NCBI RefSeq assembly: GCF_003131205.1
Contig: NZ_QFFY01000006.1
Coordinates: 186,001-250,000, forward strand
From: Occallatibacter savannae
GTDB taxonomy: Bacteria; Acidobacteriota; Terriglobia; Terriglobales; Acidobacteriaceae
Direction: 5' to 3'
DNA length: 64,000 nt
In this document: one piece after another, positions 47,755 to 56,203 of the stretch
Layout: each line of letters begins with the position of its first letter
How positions within the stretch are numbered: the stretch's first letter is position 1
Position numbers and translations under genes: made by a program
Notes under the pieces: generated by a model
What the model saw: the letters and a program-made list of their open reading frames with translations, nothing else
Database searches by the model: none
Told to the model about the DNA's origin: nothing

Positions 47755-48302
47755 ACGTTCATCGCTTCCATACAGAAGAGGTATTGTTTGGTGCTTCAAA
47801 ACGTTGCTTCAGCCATCTCTGATCCAAGTACTTTTCGGACTCGAGCACAGTCGATACCGATAAACGGGTATGTGGCCAACGATCCACTTTGACGTAGAGT
47901 CGCCATGTCGCAATCTCGGACTTGTGACCCCTTGGAGCAAGTACGCATCCAGCTCTTGCCGTGCAAATCACGGATAGGTACCGGTAGACGAGCTAGGAAG
48001 AAGGGAAGAGGCCTGAGATGTATCCCCGGATCGTAGACGAACAGATGTCGTGCTGATTGGGCACGAGCTTGGGCGGGAGCAGTGAGGCGCACGTACCGGG
48101 ATCTTGGCCCTGTTCTCATACTTCCGAAAGGGATTGAGGGTCGAGTCTGGTCGATTGCTGCACACAATTGGCACACATGAAGAGCAGGGAACTGCGGTGA
48201 ATAGCGGGTTTCAGGGGGGGAGTCCGCCTGATCATCATTCAGGCAGAGTGGGGACTTCTTCGAGCGAGACTGATCCGGACCGTTTTGAAGAGTATTCATC
48301 GC
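47755..48302. other. Stretch without a supported gene
   Basis: A minus-strand frame at 47796-48299 is open for 167 codons, but it is rich in Pro/Ser/Arg, has no motif and no good ribosome binding site. It separates the sugar locus from the mobile element and may contain its left edge. Confidence 0.4.
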
Positions 48303-48824
48303 TCACCGCTCGTATTCTTCGTGCCAGCGGTGGGCCAACTCCTCGACTCGACGGAGGTCGCCGGAGATCACAGACTCGACGAGTAGTTTCAAGCGGCGAT
48401 ACTCGACCGATGGTATCTGTGTTTTGGTGCGCGGCTGCAGCGGCTTCTCTCCCAGCAGAAATCTCAGATCAAGATCAGTCGCGGTCTTGCGCTTCCACTT
48501 TCTTACCAACGCGGCGGACAACCCAAGAAGGATGCATTCCTCCTCATAGCTAGGGATTTGATCCGGAATACGTCTGCCCGGCTGAGTGGTAAGTCTCTTC
48601 ATTGCGGTCAATGCCGGAAGCAGAGCTCTACGCGTGGCCGCGTCGTACACGAAGGTCGTGTTCTGACAACCCCGTATGAGATAGAGCAATAAATCGTGCA
48701 GTCTCTCGTATCCCAGACTCTCGAAATCGGCTGTCGATATCTGCTCCAAGGCCCTACCTCCGTGCCCGGGCACGGAGGTGAGGTTCATCGGATTGGCGGG
48801 GACAATTGCATTTTTACGATTCAT
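48303..48824 (-). CDS. Hypothetical protein of the mobile element
   Basis: Up to 173 residues from an ATG at 48824 (AGGA five bases upstream). A much stronger site, GGAGGT six bases before an in-frame TTG at 48749, suggests a 148-residue product starting at LEQISTADFESLGYERL; I keep the longer frame but consider the TTG at least as likely. The protein is helical, with SYEEECILLGLSAALVRKWKRK and a C-terminal SVEYRRLKLLVESVISGDLRR. No family was recognised. It is the first of a run of small minus-strand genes of the element. Confidence 0.55.
   Translation of the reverse strand: MNRKNAIVPANPMNLTSVPGHGGRALEQISTADFESLGYERLHDLLLYLIRGCQNTTFVYDAATRRALLPALTAMKRLTTQPGRRIPDQIPSYEEECILLGLSAALVRKWKRKTATDLDLRFLLGEKPLQPRTKTQIPSVEYRRLKLLVESVISGDLRRVEELAHRWHEEYER
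48756..48779. repeat. Perfect 24-bp palindrome over a ribosome binding site
   Basis: ACCTCCGTGCCC followed directly by its exact reverse complement. The minus-strand GGAGGT in one arm is the ribosome binding site of a TTG start at 48749. As DNA it is a dimer-binding site; as RNA it would form a GC-rich hairpin hiding the Shine-Dalgarno sequence. Confidence 0.8.
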
Positions 48825-48921
48825 CAGATCCTAAATTCATTGAGGTGATCCGGTTCGAGACGTGCTCTCAATATCGCGCGCTGCGAGCCGTAGCTGCGGG
48901 CAGCTATGGGTAGATTCTCCG

Positions 48922-49296
48922 TTACTCAGCCCTGGGATCTCCTCTGAGATAGATATTTCGACGTGCTTCTTCCAGGAATTTGGGGGCTTCACTGCTGCTC
49001 CACTGATCCAAGCAAACTGTGAAGACAAGGAGGGGCTTTGGATTCGAAGGAGTGGCAGAAAGCCGCAATAGCTCTGTTTTCCCAAAGAGAATGGTTTCGT
49101 CTCTTTCATCTTGAACGACGACGGGGACACCATTCGCATAGGCTTCGATGGCTCGGATCATCGGTTCCTTTAATTCGTCCGGTAGTCGAACACAGTTGCG
49201 CCGGATCTGGCTAATCGCGAGCTCCATATGGACCGCCCTGTGATTCCTGGGATCTGGAATATCAACTGCACTGACAATTAGCTCGATTTTGCGCAT
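48922..49296 (-). CDS. Hypothetical protein of the mobile element
   Basis: 124 residues starting MRKIELIVSAVDIPDPRNH, with AGGAT about nine bases before the ATG. The sequence looks like a compact alpha/beta domain (LPDELKEPMIRAIEAYANG, then VVVQDERDETILFG). No family is recognised. It shares direction with the neighbouring small genes. Confidence 0.5.
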   Translation of the reverse strand: MRKIELIVSAVDIPDPRNHRAVHMELAISQIRRNCVRLPDELKEPMIRAIEAYANGVPVVVQDERDETILFGKTELLRLSATPSNPKPLLVFTVCLDQWSSSEAPKFLEEARRNIYLRGDPRAE

Positions 49297-49464
49297 TCGG
49301 ACAATCCTACCTTCACAGCCTCTTCACTTTGTTGCAGACGACAACGTCTTCCAATCGCAGCCTGTCTGGGATACCAGCATTCAGGCTCTTTACAGTAATG
49401 TGGCCTTCGATTGAAATGCTGCAGTTGCCTTGGCCCGTAGACTCCCAGCATCGGCACTAAGCTA

Positions 49465-49767
49465 CTATGTACCGGAAGTCAGCTTTACGGCGTCGGGTGG
49501 CATTCCGTTCTGGGCGAGGTATCGCTGGAGCCGGCGCTCTACAATCAGCCCAAGTTGGGCCCCAATGACCGCCTGACAGCCGGAACAAAAGTCACTCTGT
49601 TTGGCCGAGTCCCTCGTGTGCAACATAGATGTGCACTGCTCGCACAAGAGGCTTGCAGCGAGGGCCGCGTTCAAGGCCTCATTGATCGTGTGCGCATCAA
49701 ATCTAAGTGTTGCCTTCAGTAATTCAGGGAGGCATGCTCCCCCGTCACCTTTCCTTTCGACTCCCAT
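49465..49767 (-). CDS. Small CxxC protein of the mobile element
   Basis: 100 residues with AAGGAGA six bases before the ATG. Two cysteine pairs, CEQC near residue 42 and CSGC near residue 61, suggest a treble-clef or zinc-ribbon fold; helices flank it. No family can be named. A palindrome TTGATCG-AC-CGATCAA lies 58 bases upstream of the start. Confidence 0.6.
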   Translation of the reverse strand: MGVERKGDGGACLPELLKATLRFDAHTINEALNAALAASLLCEQCTSMLHTRDSAKQSDFCSGCQAVIGAQLGLIVERRLQRYLAQNGMPPDAVKLTSGT

Positions 49768-49824
49768 GATCTGTCTCCTTCCCAGCGTCTCCGCTTAGTC
49801 ATAACGTTTTGCAATCTCTGACAA

Positions 49825-49840
49825 TTGATCGACCGATCAA
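49825..49840. promoter_or_regulatory. Candidate operator, TTGATCG palindrome
   Basis: TTGATCG-AC-CGATCAA is a perfect 7-bp inverted repeat with a two-base centre, in the gap upstream of the CxxC protein gene. The size and position fit a dimeric repressor site. Confidence 0.5.
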
Positions 49841-49966
49841 ATGCGCAGTCCGGCGATTACCAGGGCGGCGGCAATGCGTCCCGAACGGTAGTGACCCGTG
49901 CTCTGCAGGTACTCAACGTCCGGCAGCTAACAGCCGTTGCACTCGCGCAGTATGGCTTTCAGAGAA

Positions 49967-50236
49967 TCAGTAACCTCTGGACGCCTGCCTTTTCAGCAGG
50001 TTGTCCACTGCGCGAGCCCAGTGGTTGTAATGAGCGACCGTGCAAGAATTCAGAGCTTGCTTAGCGGCATCGCGACTGATGCTGTGGCGCATGACGAAGG
50101 TGTTAGTAAGCAAGTCGAGAATTCCGTACGAGCCCGGGCGGTACTTGCTCGTCCGTCGCATGCAGCGGACCAGGAAGCGCTTTGCTTCGAGACCGTTATC
50201 GAGATCGATAGTGACGTCTTTCAACATGATTTCCAT
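49967..50236 (-). CDS. Hypothetical protein of the mobile element
   Basis: 89 residues with an ideal ribosome binding site (AAAGGAGG five to six bases before the ATG). It starts MEIMLKDVTIDLDNGLEAKRF and is basic, with no recognised motif. The strong translation signal supports a real, expressed gene. Confidence 0.6.
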   Translation of the reverse strand: MEIMLKDVTIDLDNGLEAKRFLVRCMRRTSKYRPGSYGILDLLTNTFVMRHSISRDAAKQALNSCTVAHYNHWARAVDNLLKRQASRGY

Positions 50237-50280
50237 CTTGTTCCTCCTTTGCGTTTTGGGGCTGGTTTTGACAGCCAGGT

Positions 50281-50484
50281 TTATCTGATCGCGGTGAGCC
50301 GCTTGTTGCGGAGAAGATCTCTAGCATCTCGCTGCGCGCATGACCGCCGTTGTGATCTCGCTCCCAAGAAGCACATCTGAATCAGGGTTGCGTCTTCTGC
50401 AATGTTGAGGTGTACGGTGGCATGAGCGTAGGATTCGGTCGCTAATGTGATCGGGCCATCGTTCTCTTCCATGATTGTCAGCAT
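50281..50484 (-). CDS. Small hypothetical protein of the mobile element
   Basis: 67 residues from an ATG at 50484 with AAGGAG seven bases upstream; the frame is open to 50556 but overlaps the M41 peptidase gene. The N-terminal part (MLTIMEENDGPITLATESY) is acidic, the C-terminal part very basic with SQRRSCAQRDARD. No family was recognised. Confidence 0.5.
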   Translation of the reverse strand: MLTIMEENDGPITLATESYAHATVHLNIAEDATLIQMCFLGARSQRRSCAQRDARDLLRNKRLTAIR

Positions 50485-50512
50485 TGGTATCTCCTTCATC
50501 CGGTTATCGCCA

Positions 50513-51082
50513 TCATGCTGCCCATTTTGGGGAACAAAGATCGGCGACCTCACCATACTCGACGGTGCCTTTCTTCAAAAGAAGATTCACCAAGCGTGTG
50601 TGCCAAGCCTTCTCTAACAGGAGCCGATCCCAGGCGTCAGCTAGCACTCGGTTGATCCACTTGTCGACAGCGCCCGGAGTGGAGAACTTTCTGACTTCCT
50701 CTCTGGCGGTGTACCAATCGTCATAGGAGCCTCCAAACAAGTCTCTACCTGTAAACGTTCCGCTGCTCTTCCAGTCGATGCGTTCCCCAGCCAGACCCGC
50801 CATGGAAAGACACGCCCAATCCCAATCATTTGCGTAGTTCACAGTTCCTATGTTGTGGCGGAGCCCACCGAGAGCCGTACGAATCACCGGCGCCTCGGAG
50901 CCGATCATGTGCATCGGATAGATGGGCAGGTAAGGAACGATCGTTACGTCCCTGAACTCAACGTCAATCATCAGTGCGAAGACGGCATGACCAGCTTCAT
51001 GCTTCGCACGATCTAGGAGTGCACGCTTTTCGGCCGTCTTAGTTCTGGTGCGTTGGTCCTGCCGCCGTCTCCCTCTATCCAT
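50513..51082 (-). CDS. Stand-alone M41 (FtsH-type) metallopeptidase domain
   Basis: 189 residues with no AAA+ ATPase domain and no membrane helix. The zinc motif HEAGH is at residues 28-32 (AKHEAGHAVFALM). A downstream GLAGERIDW corresponds to the conserved FtsH GRxAEE segment, and Asp 121 in GGSYDDWYTAREEV fits the third zinc ligand (FtsH GxSNDLxxAT). FtsH needs its ATPase ring to feed substrate; a free domain must recognise substrate in another way or bind a partner. Free M41 domains are known from mobile elements but their targets are not. Start at 51082 with upstream AGGGAGGATT. Confidence 0.8.
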   Translation of the reverse strand: MDRGRRRQDQRTRTKTAEKRALLDRAKHEAGHAVFALMIDVEFRDVTIVPYLPIYPMHMIGSEAPVIRTALGGLRHNIGTVNYANDWDWACLSMAGLAGERIDWKSSGTFTGRDLFGGSYDDWYTAREEVRKFSTPGAVDKWINRVLADAWDRLLLEKAWHTRLVNLLLKKGTVEYGEVADLCSPKWAA

Positions 51083-51174
51083 TAGAATCCTCCCTGTGGT
51101 AACTTCAATCTAAGAGGAGTCGCTCTTTCCGACCTCTGATTCTCTATTGGCCTATGGCCCCACTTTAAGATGTG

Positions 51175-51258
51175 AGCCCGGCTGGGCCGGAGAATCCAGC
51201 CGGGCTGTTCGCCAAGCACGCAGTGCTTGGCATGAGCGGGTGAAGTCAGTCCCGCTCA
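51175..51258. repeat. Three consecutive perfect inverted repeats (hairpin array)
   Basis: Hairpin 1: AGCCCGGCTGG/CCAGCCGGGCT (51175-51185, 51196-51206), 11 bp. Hairpin 2: GCCAAGCAC/GTGCTTGGC (51211-51219, 51223-51231), 9 bp with a 3-base loop. Hairpin 3: TGAGCGGG/CCCGCTCA (51233-51240, 51251-51258), 8 bp. All arms are perfect and the hairpins are nearly end to end. The array lies in the gap between the divergent M41 gene and the gene at 51629. No T tract follows on the plus strand, so it is not a simple terminator. Confidence 0.85.
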
Positions 51259-51628
51259 AACTTGCGGTGGACCATTCGCTCCCCTCAAATCTGTTTGGAT
51301 CTTGCTCTCAAGTCTTCAGTCATTTCAATGACAGCAAACACACGTCATTGACCGACCTTTCTGTCCTTGACTTCTTTGAGCTTCTGAGTTATTGGGCGCA
51401 CGAGCCCGGACTTTCCAGCTGCAATCAACTCGACGTGCACGGCGCAATTCCTCAATGGGTGGTGCGCCTAGATGTAGACTTGTGTCCAGTTCGCTTCGGA
51501 AAACTGACCTCACTCGGGCATGCGAAGTTAGTCCAAAGGGCTGCTGGCCGTCGAAATGTTTGGGCTGTACGTACGAGGTTTCAGAAGGGGCTGCATAAGA
51601 CGTTTGCCGGGGCTGGAAAAGGGAGCTT
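51259..51628. other. Leader region of the gene at 51629
   Basis: The 161-codon plus-strand frame at 51147-51632 covers this stretch and the hairpins, and its stop overlaps the next ATG, but its composition is odd and it would encode the hairpin array. I treat the stretch as non-coding, holding a promoter for the gene at 51629. Confidence 0.35.
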
Positions 51629-52435
51629 ATGAGCCAAGACAAGGCACGGATTGGTCCAAAGAGCGGATCTCAGGAAGAGCAGATTCGGACTAGCATTCTC
51701 GACAGTTATAAGCCCTCAGATGGGTGTCCTCCCTTGAAAGATCATTGGGGCGGTTATAGCCTGGCTGCGATTCCCTGGTTACCCGCATTTGCGGAGCAGG
51801 TAGCAGGTGATAAAAATCGAAGAGACGCGTGGAAGTCCCTGACTGAGAGGTGCGACTCTTCATATTTGATTGATCTCGTCTATGTGTTTACTCGGAAGAG
51901 TGGTGTCCTGGCTGATGATGATCAGGAAGATGCGAGTGCAATCAAAGAGGCTCTTGATCATGTTCTGAAGCGCTATGAAGATCTTGAGAAAGAGATTCGC
52001 AAAGTTGTGCACAATGACGATTTTCGATCTGAAGTGCTGAATCGGGAGCTTGAATTCCAACGTCAATTCAGGTTCTTGGATGCATCGTGTAAGCACATGA
52101 GGAAGCTGCGAGACTATTTTGCTCGTCGAGGGTTACGCAAACGCGACCCTCGGGACTGGTACTTGATGCTGCTTTGCAAGCACACCATGGAAGCTACAGG
52201 CTCCATTCACGAAGAAGAGATAGTGACTCTGATCGAAGCTGCCTATGATGCTCATCAACACACACGGAGAGCGGTAACGACAGAGGTTGTTGTGAGACAG
52301 CTCCGGAGGGCGGTTAAGCATTACGGAGCTGAAATCTTCGATGGTCGTGTGTATTTTAGATTCCAGGAGATAATTCCCTCAGAGCTCGACCCACCCAGGG
52401 AATCGGAGATCGATGACTCAGATTTTCCCTTTTAG
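51629..52435 (+). CDS. Hypothetical protein of the mobile element
   Basis: 268 residues with GGGAG four to five bases before the ATG. It is highly charged and largely helical (EALDHVLKRYEDLEKEIRKVV, then FLDASCKHMRKLRDYFARRGL). The C-terminus is acidic (ESEIDDSDFPF). No signal peptide or membrane helix. No family recognised. It is the first gene of the rightward part of the element, downstream of the hairpin array. Confidence 0.6.
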   Translation: MSQDKARIGPKSGSQEEQIRTSILDSYKPSDGCPPLKDHWGGYSLAAIPWLPAFAEQVAGDKNRRDAWKSLTERCDSSYLIDLVYVFTRKSGVLADDDQEDASAIKEALDHVLKRYEDLEKEIRKVVHNDDFRSEVLNRELEFQRQFRFLDASCKHMRKLRDYFARRGLRKRDPRDWYLMLLCKHTMEATGSIHEEEIVTLIEAAYDAHQHTRRAVTTEVVVRQLRRAVKHYGAEIFDGRVYFRFQEIIPSELDPPRESEIDDSDFPF

Positions 52436-53226
52436 ATTCTCGCGCCGTCTCTGCAGCAGCAGATTTCCTATATCGGTTCTATTGCCTTCTCGTAAGGCTG
52501 GCTAACCTAAAGCCGGCTACGCACTGTAAGGGGTTTGTTGTCCAGCTAGACCTCGAAGGAACCGGGCCCTCTGATGCAGATCGACGAAGAGTGCTCACTA
52601 GTTGCGGTTTGATCCAAATTCATTGCGAGCAAAGTGATCCGTTGCTTTGGGGGGGCGCCCTCTGGTGTTGCGACTATGACTTGCTTCAGCTTAGATATCA
52701 AGTTTCCGAAACTGGAAGTCTGGATCGGAGCTCTCCGCGCACCACCAATGAGTGAGCTGCGAAGGTACTGTGGCATGCATCTGCTGCAGTCTCATTTATA
52801 AACGAGCACGCGGATTCAAGCTATGCGCCAACAAGACCAGAGGGTTCTCACAAATATTAAGCTTCTCTTTTGTTCTTGCCTTTGTTTTTGTATTTATATT
52901 GCAGGGTGAGTGCATAGCCTAAATTGCTTCGAGCCATGCGCTTAGAGGTTTTCCCTAATTTAATGGGAAATCTTCACTTTTCCCTAAAAAACTGGCATTT
53001 TGGGACTCACGTTCTCGACGACGTTCCCAGCCTAAAGCAGGTGACGATCACCGCAGACGGCCATTTCTCAGATCCAGCGGGTCTGCCCTGCAAGCATCCT
53101 GACCTGCTTCTTCATAAGCTAAATCGAAAGTCTAAACATTTCCCGAATATCAATTCCTCTGAATGTGGGAGCGTTGAGCACCTCAGCAAACTGGGGTTCC
53201 AAGAAGCCATCCACCGAAGAGGTCTC
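52436..53226. other. Intergenic region upstream of the HTH-partner-polymerase gene group
   Basis: AT-richer than the rest of the element, especially 52840-52920. The frame open from 52924 continues into the HTH gene but has no motif before its likely start at 53227. A promoter for the following genes is probably here; I cannot place it precisely. Confidence 0.4.
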
Positions 53227-53424
53227 ATGACTGAAGAACCAGAAGTAAATGAAACACACGCCCTGATTGCGGAATACATCCGCAATCATCCTGACGACAG
53301 TTTCCAAACCATCGCCTCGCGACTCGGAGTGGCACTGTCCACCGTCAGTCGCATCGCGCGTACGAACGGTCTGTCACGCCACAATAGCATCACTATCAAC
53401 CCTAACTTACTAGAGGAAAAATAA
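53227..53424 (+). CDS. Small helix-turn-helix protein
   Basis: 65 residues from an ATG at 53227 with GAGGT three to four bases upstream. The core IAEYIRNHPDDSFQTIASRLGVALSTVSRIARTNG is a clear HTH of the resolvase/Mor type, with DSFQTIASRLG as the first helix pair and STVSRIARTNGL as recognition helix. It ends directly at the next start (TAAATG), so the two proteins are made together. Likely a regulator or origin-binding protein of the element. A longer frame from 52924 adds 101 residues of unclear reality. Confidence 0.65.
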   Translation: MTEEPEVNETHALIAEYIRNHPDDSFQTIASRLGVALSTVSRIARTNGLSRHNSITINPNLLEEK

Positions 53425-54237
53425 ATGAATATACACGATGATCTACTCTACTCTGAAGTCGAACTCGAAGATACAATCTCAGCCTCGATACCCCTAGCGA
53501 CCGAGAGCTATGCTCCCGACTCCGCAATCGTAAGCCAGTTTGGTGCACAGGAGTCGGAACCGAAAGTCACTGGCACAAACGCGACCTCAAAGATCGCTAG
53601 TGCTCCCGGTATTCCGACTCTGCCTGCCACGGGTGCCGTGGGCGCGTTCGATGCTCCTCAGATATCGACTCAGATAGCGACTGAGGACGTCTTCTCGGCT
53701 GCGAACTTCTCGCCTTCGGATTCGTCGTCGCGCTCCATTGATGACCTGGCAATCGAACTCCGGACTCCGTCCGATGAAGAATTCGTCAGGGTTTCAACAA
53801 ACCCGCAACACACCCTGACTGCACCACTGCTGGTCGTTAGCCGCGAAGACGGTTACGGTAAGAGCTACCACCTGCTCACACCCATGATGCGTGGCTGGGC
53901 GAAGAACCAGCCGAGTCTTCATAAGTTCGTGAAGGAGATGCGACTCTATCTTTTCGCGAACCAGGACGGCGAGTATGGTCTCTGGCCGATTCGCGATTCT
54001 TTCGATAATTGGTCAGTCAGCGATATGCAAGTGGTCGAAACGGCCAAGAAGATGTGGACACGCCGTTATAATGCGGGCAAAGTTCGCAAGGCGCATACGT
54101 CGACCTCGATCGAGTTCCAGATCGAGTGGCCGAACAAGTCGATGTTCGGCGCGGATGGCATTCTCGCCCAAGTATTCGGTGACGCGTTTGTAATTTCGTC
54201 TTCCGACAATCCCACGATCAAGCGTCTGCTCCGGTAG
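53425..54237 (+). CDS. Conserved unknown partner protein of the PolA-type mobile element
   Basis: 270 residues. The first 120 are Ser/Thr/Ala-rich and probably disordered. The C-terminal 150 form a compact domain: EEFVRVSTNPQHTLTAPLL, SYHLLTPMM, MRLYLFANQDGEYGLWPIRD, then AKKMWTRRYN and the end DAFVISSSDNPTIKRLLR. I recognise this pattern from genes that sit next to PolA-like polymerases in integrative elements; no function is known to me. It starts immediately after the HTH gene stop. A DNA- or polymerase-associated role is inferred from its place. Confidence 0.65.
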   Translation: MNIHDDLLYSEVELEDTISASIPLATESYAPDSAIVSQFGAQESEPKVTGTNATSKIASAPGIPTLPATGAVGAFDAPQISTQIATEDVFSAANFSPSDSSSRSIDDLAIELRTPSDEEFVRVSTNPQHTLTAPLLVVSREDGYGKSYHLLTPMMRGWAKNQPSLHKFVKEMRLYLFANQDGEYGLWPIRDSFDNWSVSDMQVVETAKKMWTRRYNAGKVRKAHTSTSIEFQIEWPNKSMFGADGILAQVFGDAFVISSSDNPTIKRLLR

Positions 54238-54298
54238 ATCGTTCACGTCGTGGGCAAGCGATCTACTCATCCAACTCAACAACCTCGGAGCAGACATC

Positions 54299-56203
54299 CT
54301 GCACATTTGGATCGCGGACTCCGAATTCTACGGCGCCGATGGGAACTGTCCAGTTCCCGTCTGTGTCGTGCTTCATAACCCTATAACAAACCAGACCATT
54401 CATGTTTGGGTTCAACCCGGTGAAAGGCCACATTGCCCAATCCCACTCGACAACTCGACCCTGTTCATTGCATATGCGGCTCAGGCCGAGTTGATGAGCT
54501 TTCTGCAGTTGGGCTGGCAGATGCCTCGTCGTATTCTTGATCTGTTTATTGAATATCGGCACCTGAACAACGAAGCCTACCGGCTACAGGAAATGAAATC
54601 GAAGAAGGCATTCGGTCTCCTTGCCGCAGCAAGCCGTTACGGGATTCACCTCGAGTCGGAGGACTACAAGCAGGAGATGCGTGACCTGATTCTTCGCGCA
54701 CACCCGTACACTGCCGAGGAGCAGCAACGGATTCTCCACTACTGCGAAATGGATGTTCGTGAGACTGCAGCACTCGCTGAAGCGATGTGGCGTGAAATTC
54801 CTGACCTGCGCGCAGCGGTCTTCCGCGGTTCGAGCGCACGGGGCTTTTCGTGGGCACGGATGATCGGTATCCCGTTGGATGTTGATTTGCTGGAGCGCTT
54901 GAATCGCCGATGGTCGGGCGTAAGTGCTGCGCTTACTAACCAAGTCAAACAAGATTTCCCAATCTTCCATGAAGGATCAGCGGATATAGCGCCATCACTC
55001 TGGAAGGAATTCCTCGATCGACTTGGTTGGATCGAGAAGTGGCCACACACCCGAGGCAGTAAAAAGAAGGGTGGTGGCGCGAAGCGGCTGCCGAAACGAG
55101 ATGAGAAGACACTTCGCGCAATGGCAAACGTGCATCCTGAGTTGGCCTCACTGCATGCATACCTTTGCATGCGCAACAGCACGAAGCTTGGTTTGAAGTT
55201 TCCGGTTGGATCTGATGGTCGGAGCAGAGTTCATTTCTGGGATTACGGCACGGTGACCTCACGCTGCTCGCCGAGTTCGTCGCAGTTCGTAATTCAAGGT
55301 GGGTCGCCGGCTTTCAGGCACCTCGTGAAGCCCCGCGAGAATGAAGTTCTGATTCAGATTGACTGGGCATCGCAGGAAATTTGGATAGCCGCATTCTTGT
55401 CAGGCGACCGCATTATGCAAGAGATGTTATCCAAAGGCGATCCTTATGTTGCCTTTGGACATCTCGCGAACCTGCTCCCAGCCGATGCGACCAAAAAACC
55501 TGAAAACTCTCCGTATTGGGCGACTGACCCAAATATAGCAAAGCAGCACACCGTGATTCGCAATCGTCTGAAGGCGGTCGCGCTTGGGGTCCTCTACGGG
55601 AAAACTGCATATACGATTGCCGCTGAAGAGGGTATGACTCTCGACGAGGCTAGGGCATTGCTTCGGATTCACCGTCGCCTCTTCAAGCGCTTCTGGAATT
55701 GGATCACGGGGGTCACGAGCGAGGCTCTCGCCACCCGCCGCATCTCAACACGCTTCGGGTGGACGCAGCAGCTGCTCTCAAGGAAAGAGCGAGAGGCTCA
55801 TTTAAACGAAGAGGGACGAGTGAAAAGTATAACGAATTCGCTCCAAAATTTCCCAATGCAGGCTCACGGCGCGGAAATGCTTAGGCTAGCCATGACCTAC
55901 GCAGCTGATCTGAAGGTGCCGGTTTGTGCCCCACTTCACGACGCAATCTTTGCGGTTGCGCCCGTAGAGGAGGAACAGCAGGTGACCGATTCTTTGTTGG
56001 AAGCAATGAGTCGTGCCTCCATGGATGTGATCGGCTGTTTGATTCCCACTGAGGTGGAGGTTATCCGCTTCCCCAACCGCTTTGTGCCCACGAAAAAGCC
56101 CGAGGCTATCGAGACGTGGAACGCAATGCTTAAAGCGCTTGAGCGCTTAGAAAGTGAAGAGGCTATAGATGAAAGATCCGTTTTCGAAGAACGAAGTGCT
56201 TGA
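54299..56203 (+). CDS. Family-A DNA polymerase with 3'-5' exonuclease domain, mobile-element type
   Basis: About 634 residues. The exonuclease part has ADSEFY (Exo I, DxE), AYAAQAEL (Exo II position) and HYCEMDVRE (Exo III, YxxxD). The polymerase part has motif A IQIDWASQEIWIAAF, motif B RNRLKAVALGVLYGK and motif C LHDAIF, so all catalytic carboxylates are present. There is no 5'-3' exonuclease domain. Translation in frame upstream of the GTG at 54368 is needed to include Exo I, yet there is no ATG, GTG or TTG there; a CTG at 54299 with GGAG eight bases upstream would give MHIWIADSEFYG. The frame closes at a TAA near 54187. It probably replicates or repairs the element. Confidence 0.85.
   Translation: MHIWIADSEFYGADGNCPVPVCVVLHNPITNQTIHVWVQPGERPHCPIPLDNSTLFIAYAAQAELMSFLQLGWQMPRRILDLFIEYRHLNNEAYRLQEMKSKKAFGLLAAASRYGIHLESEDYKQEMRDLILRAHPYTAEEQQRILHYCEMDVRETAALAEAMWREIPDLRAAVFRGSSARGFSWARMIGIPLDVDLLERLNRRWSGVSAALTNQVKQDFPIFHEGSADIAPSLWKEFLDRLGWIEKWPHTRGSKKKGGGAKRLPKRDEKTLRAMANVHPELASLHAYLCMRNSTKLGLKFPVGSDGRSRVHFWDYGTVTSRCSPSSSQFVIQGGSPAFRHLVKPRENEVLIQIDWASQEIWIAAFLSGDRIMQEMLSKGDPYVAFGHLANLLPADATKKPENSPYWATDPNIAKQHTVIRNRLKAVALGVLYGKTAYTIAAEEGMTLDEARALLRIHRRLFKRFWNWITGVTSEALATRRISTRFGWTQQLLSRKEREAHLNEEGRVKSITNSLQNFPMQAHGAEMLRLAMTYAADLKVPVCAPLHDAIFAVAPVEEEQQVTDSLLEAMSRASMDVIGCLIPTEVEVIRFPNRFVPTKKPEAIETWNAMLKALERLESEEAIDERSVFEERSA

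Noticed and set aside
47796-48299. 167-codon minus-strand ORF
   Set aside because: Pro/Ser/Arg-rich without motif or ribosome binding site; judged a chance frame.
51147-51632. 161-codon plus-strand ORF whose stop overlaps the ATG at 51629
   Set aside because: It would encode the three-hairpin array, has odd composition and no motif; the overlap alone is weak support.
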